The position numbers were made by a program, and so were the translations under genes. A DNA stretch of 5,336 nucleotides from an uncultured Prevotella sp. (GTDB lineage: Bacteria; Bacteroidota; Bacteroidia; Bacteroidales; Bacteroidaceae): contig USQD01000156.1 of assembly GCA_900556795.1 (NCBI GenBank), positions 1-5,336 of the forward strand, written 5' to 3'. Below, in pieces: positions 1-4,160 of this stretch. The notes below the pieces were generated by a model. It was not told where the DNA came from, did not search any database, and worked only from the letters and a program-made list of their open reading frames with translations. Numbering within the stretch: the first letter of the stretch is position 1; each line of letters begins with the position of its first letter.

Positions 1-1
1 T

Positions 2-202
2 GTAGAGCAGATCCGCGATGCTGAGGCTGCGAAGAACAGCAGCGACAAGGGTATGGTGATGAAGAAGGAGACGCTGAACGAGGACGCTCAGAAGACCACT
101 ACTGTGGTGAGCGGCATCGTAGTAGGTGTCATCGTCATCGTTGCTTTCGTGATGCTGGCTATCCTGATTCGCCGAAGAAGAAAGAATATGGTAGGATCGT
201 AA
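2..202 (+). CDS. hmuS: CobN-like chelatase (HmuS type), C-terminal end only
   Basis: Partial gene open at the left edge; reading from base 2 gives 66 residues ending at TAA 200-202. The visible part has a charged, Lys/Glu-rich segment (residues 1-32), then a single hydrophobic helix (about 35-56, starting TVVSGIVVGVIVIV), then a basic tail, IRRRRKNMVGS. No catalytic region is visible, so the identity rests on context: in hmu loci a CobN-like protein (HmuS) with a C-terminal membrane anchor lies directly upstream of hmuT, an ExbB-like hmuU and a DUF2149 hmuV, which is the order seen here. The basic tail after the helix predicts a cytoplasmic C-terminus and hence a periplasmic chelatase body. 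In the family, CobN subunits insert cobalt into corrinoids, while HmuS is implicated in removing iron from or breaking down heme. It could instead be another membrane-anchored protein, but the neighbourhood makes HmuS the best call. Confidence 0.72.
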   Translation, partial: VEQIRDAEAAKNSSDKGMVMKKETLNEDAQKTTTVVSGIVVGVIVIVAFVMLAILIRRRRKNMVGS

Positions 203-221
203 AGGGGATAACATATCCTCC

Positions 222-237
222 TATACTAAATAGTATA
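222..237 (+). other. small AT-rich hairpin in the hmuS-hmuT gap
   Basis: TATACT (222-227) and AGTATA (232-237) are a perfect 6-bp inverted repeat around the loop AAAT. It lies 9 bases before the GTG start of hmuT, in a 44-bp gap. The stem is all A/T except one G:C pair, so it is weak; there is no T-tract and no TAnnTTTG promoter motif nearby. It may affect hmuT initiation or be chance in AT-rich spacer. Confidence 0.25.
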
Positions 238-246
238 ATATTAATA

Positions 247-936
247 GTGGAGACATTAGTTTTAGTAATGATGATATTGGTTTGCTTCAGTTTTGTGCTG
301 AAGCAGACCTTCCACGGAGTGAAGGAGATTATGATCATCTCGGTGCTCGTAGCCTTCATCGTGGGAATGACCTGGCCATTCGCCATCGAGCAGTCGAAGA
401 CGCAGATTGCGGCCTGGATAGTCGACCAGAAGCTGATGCTCGATATGGCGGTGCTGCTGAGCATCGACGTGGCACTCACGATGCTTTTCTGTGTGCACCA
501 CGTAGATCTGAAGACTTCAGAACATGTGAGCCGCAGCAAATGGGTGTTCTTCATCTTCCTGAAGTACTTCCCGGGTTTGCTGTTTTTCCCAGTGCTGTTC
601 AGTGTTCTGGTGATGACCATCTTCCTGCTTCCCGGCGTATCGTTCCAGTTGGTAGCCTGGGTGCTTGCCGTAGTGCTGCTGGTCTTGACACCGGTATTCA
701 CCTACGGTTTGAGATGGCTCTTGCCGGAGCGACCAATCCGCTTGGAACTGCTCTTTCTGGTAGAGGTGTTGCTCGGACTGATGGGCATCATCGGTACGGT
801 GAATGGCAGGACAGCCGTGGCAGGCTTCAACAGTTTTGATGCCCTCTCGCTTCTCGGCGTCATCGCCATCGTCATCGTAGGAATGGCAATCGGATGGGCA
901 ATTTACAATTATCAAATTAAGAAATATAGAATATAA
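247..936 (+). CDS. hmuT: polytopic inner-membrane protein, HmuT type
   Basis: A 229-residue, very hydrophobic protein with about seven predicted membrane helices (roughly residues 3-18, 26-46, 62-83, 101-128, 132-155, 166-187, 199-221) and a basic C-terminus (YQIKKYRI). It has no signature motif I recognise. The call follows from its place between an hmuS-like end and an ExbB-like gene, the position of HmuT in Porphyromonas gingivalis; similar CobN/ExbB/DUF2149 clusters elsewhere carry a membrane protein annotated as a putative transporter. Histidines H23, H84, H85 and H93 lie at membrane edges and could touch a metal or heme, but that is speculation. The start is taken as GTG 247 because ATG 268 or 271 would cut the first helix to about 11 residues; no Shine-Dalgarno is seen for any of them. 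The stop TAA shares its last base with the next ATG (TAATG), suggesting translational coupling. Its probable role is as membrane partner of HmuS and HmuU/V. Confidence 0.7.
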   Translation: METLVLVMMILVCFSFVLKQTFHGVKEIMIISVLVAFIVGMTWPFAIEQSKTQIAAWIVDQKLMLDMAVLLSIDVALTMLFCVHHVDLKTSEHVSRSKWVFFIFLKYFPGLLFFPVLFSVLVMTIFLLPGVSFQLVAWVLAVVLLVLTPVFTYGLRWLLPERPIRLELLFLVEVLLGLMGIIGTVNGRTAVAGFNSFDALSLLGVIAIVIVGMAIGWAIYNYQIKKYRI

Positions 937-1529
937 TGAATTACATATCAGACGTATTGTTTTGGATTTCCACAGGCATGCTGGTTCCTGTGATTATTTT
1001 GTTGATTTTCTTCTTCCTCAGAGCCTTGCTGCTCCTTGGAGGTTTCTTCGGACAGTATCTTGTAAAGCGCAAGTCGGGTGCGGAGATTCGTGAACAGATG
1101 AACACCCTGACGCTCGATAACATCGATACTCTGGGCGATCGCCTGCCAAAGAACAAGCAGGCTGTCATCGTTTCCTATATGAAGAAACTCGTGGACAACC
1201 GTCAGAGCAAGGCGCAGGTAAACCGCATCCTCGACCAGTATGCACAGTTTGTTGAGAAGGATCTTTCTCTTCCTTCTACACTCCTGAAGATGGGTCCGAT
1301 GCTCGGTTTGATGGGTACCTTGATTCCGATGGGTCCTGCCCTGGTAGGTCTTTCTACCGGTGATATTGCTTCGATGGCTTACAATATGCAGGTGGCTTTC
1401 GCTACCACCGTAGTGGGATTGTTCTCTGCAGCCATCGGTTTTGTAACCAAGCAGACCAAGAACCGCTGGTACACCGAGGACATGAGCAACCTCGAGTTTA
1501 TGGCAGACCTGATTGATGAGAAAAAGTAA
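936..1529 (+). CDS. hmuU: MotA/TolQ/ExbB proton-channel family protein, HmuU type
   Basis: A 197-residue protein with one N-terminal helix (about 9-37), a cytoplasmic helical region (about 43-110) and two closing helices (about 115-139 and 147-172). The ExbB/TolQ signature is clear: GPMLGLMGTLIPMGPAL from residue 120, followed by AFATTVVGLFSAAIGF (154-169). T158 aligns by eye with the conserved channel Thr of E. coli ExbB (T181), three residues before the conserved Gly. The position matching ExbB E176 is V153, so that glutamate is absent. The family forms pentameric inner-membrane proton channels around a dimer of ExbD-like helices; the ExbD-like partner here is the DUF2149 protein encoded downstream. 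It starts within the stop codon of hmuT, but is separated from hmuV by an inserted palindromic element. It is likely to energise HmuS/HmuT or the TonB-dependent receptor; which of these cannot be told from sequence. Confidence 0.88.
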   Translation: MNYISDVLFWISTGMLVPVIILLIFFFLRALLLLGGFFGQYLVKRKSGAEIREQMNTLTLDNIDTLGDRLPKNKQAVIVSYMKKLVDNRQSKAQVNRILDQYAQFVEKDLSLPSTLLKMGPMLGLMGTLIPMGPALVGLSTGDIASMAYNMQVAFATTVVGLFSAAIGFVTKQTKNRWYTEDMSNLEFMADLIDEKK

Positions 1530-1533
1530 TTCC

Positions 1534-1557
1534 TTAAGTAGGTATTCAAAATTAGTT
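1534..1557 (+). repeat. left terminal inverted repeat
   Basis: Begins TTAAGTAGGTATTCAAAATT and ends AGTT. It is the reverse complement of 1697-1720 except at position 1544 (A here, G expected). It starts only 4 bases after the hmuU stop codon. Confidence 0.85.
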
Positions 1558-1587
1558 TATATAATCATGTTCAGAATTAGTCGATAT
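1544..1587 (+). repeat. imperfect 25-bp-spaced direct repeat in the left arm
   Basis: Bases 1544-1562 (ATTCAAAATTAGTTTATAT) recur at 1569-1587 (GTTCAGAATTAGTCGATAT), matching at 15 of 19 positions. Each copy matches the reverse complement of the right arm (1692-1710) at 17 of 19, so both can pair equally well with the same right-hand segment. This points to a duplication in the left arm or to an intended pairing choice. Confidence 0.7.
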
Positions 1588-1710
1588 GCCTTGGCGCATT
1601 CTTTCGCCCAGAAACATAGGTTTCATCGGTCACGTAGCCCGCTACGCTCCCTCTTCAACCTATATTTCTGCACGAAATACTGCACCAATTCATATCAACT
1701 AATTTTGAAC
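1569..1710. repeat. 142-bp near-palindrome, long hairpin
   Basis: Left arm 1569-1639 and right arm 1640-1710 align with no insertion or deletion. Best-matching blocks are the outermost 20 bp (18 of 20), 1609-1618 (CAGAAACATA, 9 of 10) and the apex 1633-1646. As RNA it would form one long bulged stem between the hmuU and hmuV reading frames. Confidence 0.8.
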
Positions 1711-1720
1711 ACCTACTTAA
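1697..1720 (-). repeat. right terminal inverted repeat
   Basis: AACTAATTTTGAACACCTAC followed by TTAA, the partner of 1534-1557. Its last three bases (TAA, 1718-1720) form an in-frame stop upstream of hmuV, so no hmuV start can lie inside the element. Confidence 0.85.
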
Positions 1721-1735
1721 CATCTTGAAAAGAAT

Positions 1736-2074
1736 ATGAGACAAAGACGCAGAAGTCGTCTCTCGCATGATGGCGAGGATGATGATCCGATGAGCGTAGT
1801 GAGCAACCTCTTCGATGTGGCGATGGTATTTGCCCTCGCCCTGATGGTGGCACTCGTTTCGCGCTATAATATGACGGAAATGTTCAGCAAGGATAACTTC
1901 ACGATGGTGAAGAACCCTGGCAAGGAGAATATGGAAATCATTACCAAGGACGGACAGAAGATCAATCGTTATACTCCTTCTGAGGACCAGAGCAATAAAT
2001 CTGGCAACAAGGGTAAGAAAGTGGGTATCGCCTACCAACTTGAGAATGGCGAGATAATATATGTGCCTGAATGA
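1736..2074 (+). CDS. hmuV: DUF2149-type ExbD-like protein, HmuV type
   Basis: A 112-residue protein with a basic then acidic N-terminus (MRQRRRSRLSHDGEDDDP), one membrane helix (about 25-43) and a C-terminal domain ending GKKVGIAYQLENGEIIYVPE, a pattern I associate with DUF2149. The segment NLFDVAMVFALALMVALVSR places D27 at the start of the helix, where ExbD/TolR proteins carry their essential proton-carrying Asp. The basic N-terminus predicts N-in, C-out topology, as in ExbD. It is shorter than ExbD (about 140 residues). Start ATG 1736 is the only one downstream of the in-frame TAA at 1718-1720; the A-rich GAAAAGAAT just before it is the only ribosome-binding candidate. Its stop overlaps the next start as ATGA (2071-2074). 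It is probably the partner of HmuU in an ExbB/ExbD-like motor. Confidence 0.82.
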   Translation: MRQRRRSRLSHDGEDDDPMSVVSNLFDVAMVFALALMVALVSRYNMTEMFSKDNFTMVKNPGKENMEIITKDGQKINRYTPSEDQSNKSGNKGKKVGIAYQLENGEIIYVPE

Positions 2075-3603
2075 GACGTATTATAACTTGGAAAAAATAC
2101 CATCGCTGGATAGGCTTGATAGTATCGGTGTTCATGCTTATATTCTGCGTTTCCGGCATTATTCTCAATCATCGACAATTATTTCGTAGTTGTGATGTAG
2201 ATAGATGTTGGATGCCTTCCAACTACCACGTAGCCAATTTCAATAATGGAGTGGTTAAGGGTAGTCGGAATATAGGTGCAGACTCTGTGCTGGTGTTTGG
2301 AGGCGCTGGATTATGGTTGACAGATACTAAAGGTGAGCAATGGCATGATTTCAACGAAGGTATTGATGAAGGTGCCGATAATCGCAATATCCGCAATGTT
2401 GTAAAGACAAAGAATGGAAGACTATGGTGCGCAACGCAATATGACCTATATTGTAGAGAGGGTAAGAATTGGAAGAAAATAGTATTACCCAACAATGAAG
2501 AGCGAATAGCCGATGTTTGTCTTACTAAGGATAGTACGAGCATTATAGTGTTATCACGCTCTAAAGTCTACATGGTGTTGGGTGGAGCAATTAAAACTCT
2601 CACAATACCTGCCCCAACAGGATATAGTCCTTCTACAACTCTCTTTAAAACTGTGTGGCAACTGCATAGTGGAGAGTATTTTGGTATGGCAGGCAGGCTT
2701 GTTGTCGATGCGATAGCTGTAGTGCTAATAATATTGTCGCTCACAGGAATAGTGATATTCCTTCTTCCCTATGATATCCGTAGGTTGAAGCGCAAAGGTA
2801 AGAAAAACTCTATGAAGAGTCGTGGACGACAGATGGTGTGGAATATGAAATGGCACAATCGCTTTGGGTATTCCACCATTATCCTAACCCTTTGGATAGC
2901 TATTACAGGCATGTGTCTTCGCCCACCATTGATGATACCATTGGTAATGAAGAAGATGTCGGCACAGACTGATAGCAACAACGTATGGCATGATAAACTA
3001 AGAGCTATAAGATGGGATGTAGCAGAAGACTGTTGGATAGTTTCAACCTCTGATGGTTTTATGCTGGTGGATGAATATTTCGTAGCCCCCCCAATGCTAA
3101 TAGCAAAGCATAAGGCGCCAACCGTAAGTCCGATGGGAGTAACGGTTTTCGAGAAAGATAGCGCAAGTGACGAATGGATAGTAGGGTCGTTTAGTGGTCT
3201 GTATCGTTGGAATATAATGTCGGGCAGAGTGGTAGATTATTTTAGCCATAAGCCAAACAAACAAACATCGATGCGCCCTGTTTCAAATTCGCAGGTTAGT
3301 GGATATTCCAATGACTTCTCGTTAGGCAACCCAATAGTCTTTGACTATACAAAAGGAGCCTCAGAGAAATTGCAGATGCCTTCAGAAATTGCCAATGCTA
3401 AGATGTCGCTATGGAATATGGCGTTAGAGCTGCATGTAGGTAGATGCTATTCGCCATTCCTTGGTCCTATCTCCGACCTCTTCGTATTCTTGTCAGGATT
3501 GATAATATCGCTGACTTTACTTTCGGGATATATCATCCTGCGCAGACAACGAAACCGGCGCAAAGCTAAAGTGATATCTGTAAGCAATAACATAAATCGC
3601 TAA
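2071..3603 (+). CDS. PepSY-TM-like inner-membrane protein with two large periplasmic domains, putative heme/siderophore reductase
   Basis: A 510-residue protein with four predicted helices (about 12-32, 209-232, 268-290, 466-490). Basic stretches at the N-terminus, at 237-254 and at 491-499 put both ends and the middle loop in the cytoplasm, leaving two periplasmic domains (about 33-208 and 291-465). The motif WKKYHRWIGLIVSVFMLIFC, then SGIILNHR, is typical of PepSY-associated TM proteins, as are WQLHSGEYFG (196-205), WHNRFGY (261-267) and LELHVGRC (452-459). H11, H199, H262 and H455 sit at helix ends and are candidate heme ligands, as in diheme reductases such as FoxB (family knowledge). Instead of an obvious PepSY repeat, the loops show blade-like units (NGRLWCATQYDLYC, GLYRW). 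C41 and C46 form a CX4C pair. ATG overlaps the hmuV stop, so translation is probably coupled. ATA isoleucine codons are much more common than in neighbouring genes. Reductase function is inferred. Confidence 0.75.
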   Translation: MRRIITWKKYHRWIGLIVSVFMLIFCVSGIILNHRQLFRSCDVDRCWMPSNYHVANFNNGVVKGSRNIGADSVLVFGGAGLWLTDTKGEQWHDFNEGIDEGADNRNIRNVVKTKNGRLWCATQYDLYCREGKNWKKIVLPNNEERIADVCLTKDSTSIIVLSRSKVYMVLGGAIKTLTIPAPTGYSPSTTLFKTVWQLHSGEYFGMAGRLVVDAIAVVLIILSLTGIVIFLLPYDIRRLKRKGKKNSMKSRGRQMVWNMKWHNRFGYSTIILTLWIAITGMCLRPPLMIPLVMKKMSAQTDSNNVWHDKLRAIRWDVAEDCWIVSTSDGFMLVDEYFVAPPMLIAKHKAPTVSPMGVTVFEKDSASDEWIVGSFSGLYRWNIMSGRVVDYFSHKPNKQTSMRPVSNSQVSGYSNDFSLGNPIVFDYTKGASEKLQMPSEIANAKMSLWNMALELHVGRCYSPFLGPISDLFVFLSGLIISLTLLSGYIILRRQRNRRKAKVISVSNNINR

Positions 3604-3645
3604 TAATCATAATAATTAAGTAATTTAAGTAAATCAATTTGAAGT

Positions 3646-4125
3646 ATGAAAAAGTTCAAGACAATGATGGCCATGATGTTGGCTTTGGTTTCTATGTGTG
3701 TAGCATTCAGCTCTTGCAGCAGTGAAGAGGATGATACTGTGGCAGCTGCCAAGGAAATTGCCGGTTCATACACCAGCTCTCTGGATATGACCGTAATGGG
3801 TGGGTCTTCTACATACGAGAATGTTACCATGAAGATTGAGGCTGTAGATGATGCTACAGTCAAGGTTACCTTACCTGCTTGTGGCGAGGGCATGATGGCT
3901 CTTCCTGCTCTGGAGGTTCCTGCTGTAAAGGTTTCTGGTTCCAATGGTGCTTATGCATTCGCTAAGGAAAATTATGCTGGTACTGTTACCGTGAATGGTG
4001 CAGAGAAGAAGTACACTGTTACTTTGCAGGGTACATTGAAGGACAAAACCCTGACCGTCAACTATTCTGTGCAGTATGGCAAGATGCCTATGCCAATGAT
4101 TGGTAAGTTTGTTTGTACAAAATAA
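3646..4125 (+). CDS. calycin-like lipoprotein, probably surface exposed
   Basis: A 159-residue protein with a lipoprotein signal: basic MKKFK, a hydrophobic Met-rich core (7-21) and lipobox FSSC with C24 as the lipidated residue. SSEEDD follows, an acidic run like the lipoprotein export signals that send Bacteroidota lipoproteins to the cell surface (family knowledge). The mature part starts AKEIAGSYTSSLDM and continues as alternating short strands ending with YGKMPMPMIGKFVCTK, resembling the small calycin-like beta-barrel domains of Bacteroidota. It contains no histidine at all but eight methionines from residue 48 on (48, 51, 62, 83, 84, 147, 149, 151) and two cysteines (79, 157). It is not a recognisable HmuY, which is longer. 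Its place just before the receptor gene (35-bp gap) suggests a ligand-capturing partner for it. A 42-bp AT-rich spacer precedes it; I see no firm promoter there. Ligand unknown; heme is a guess from context. Confidence 0.72.
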   Translation: MKKFKTMMAMMLALVSMCVAFSSCSSEEDDTVAAAKEIAGSYTSSLDMTVMGGSSTYENVTMKIEAVDDATVKVTLPACGEGMMALPALEVPAVKVSGSNGAYAFAKENYAGTVTVNGAEKKYTVTLQGTLKDKTLTVNYSVQYGKMPMPMIGKFVCTK

Positions 4126-4160
4126 GAAGATTGTTTCAGGATAAGTTTTGATATAACTCG

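Larger units (their letters stand above)
1534..1720. repeat. 187-bp palindromic element with terminal inverted repeats (MITE/REP-like)
   Basis: This fills nearly all of the 206-bp gap between hmuU and hmuV. Its ends are 24-bp inverted repeats (1534-1557 and 1697-1720) matching at 23 of 24 positions. Inside, 1569-1710 is a gap-free near-palindrome centred between 1639 and 1640, with about 53 of 71 positions complementary by my count and a tight central hairpin at 1633-1646 (CGTAGC-CC-GCTACG). It holds no credible gene: the frame crossing it is the tail of another frame of hmuU. There is no T-tract after it, so it does not look like an intrinsic terminator. It could be a non-autonomous transposon-like element, a REP/BIME-type repeat mobilised by a REP-associated tyrosine transposase, or a processed RNA hairpin. 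Whether it is multicopy cannot be seen from one window. Confidence 0.8.

Noticed and set aside
282..839. A 185-residue plus-strand frame inside hmuT, and minus-strand frames opposite it (159-701, 517-915)
   Set aside because: The 247-936 frame gives a coherent multi-helix membrane protein with a start/stop overlap to hmuU; the others are charged, low-complexity shadows.
1513..1728. A 71-residue plus-strand frame across the palindromic element
   Set aside because: It begins inside hmuU in another frame and its product is just the translated inverted repeats, with no start signal or conserved motif.
1534..1735. Intrinsic terminator between hmuU and hmuV
   Set aside because: The hairpin is far longer than a terminator stem and has no T-tract after the right arm, and hmuV clearly belongs with hmuU.
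3612..3630. Short near-tandem repeat (ATTAAGTA / TTTAAGTA) in the spacer before the lipoprotein
   Set aside because: Too short and AT-rich to tell from chance.
3634..3641. TCAATTTG resembling the Bacteroidota -7 promoter box (TAnnTTTG) before the lipoprotein gene
   Set aside because: It lacks the A at position 2, and lies only 4 bases before the ATG, leaving almost no leader; no matching -33 TTG-type element could be tied to it.
3646..4125. Assigning the lipoprotein as HmuY
   Set aside because: It is shorter than HmuY, has no histidine to act as the known heme ligands, and looks like a small calycin-like barrel instead.
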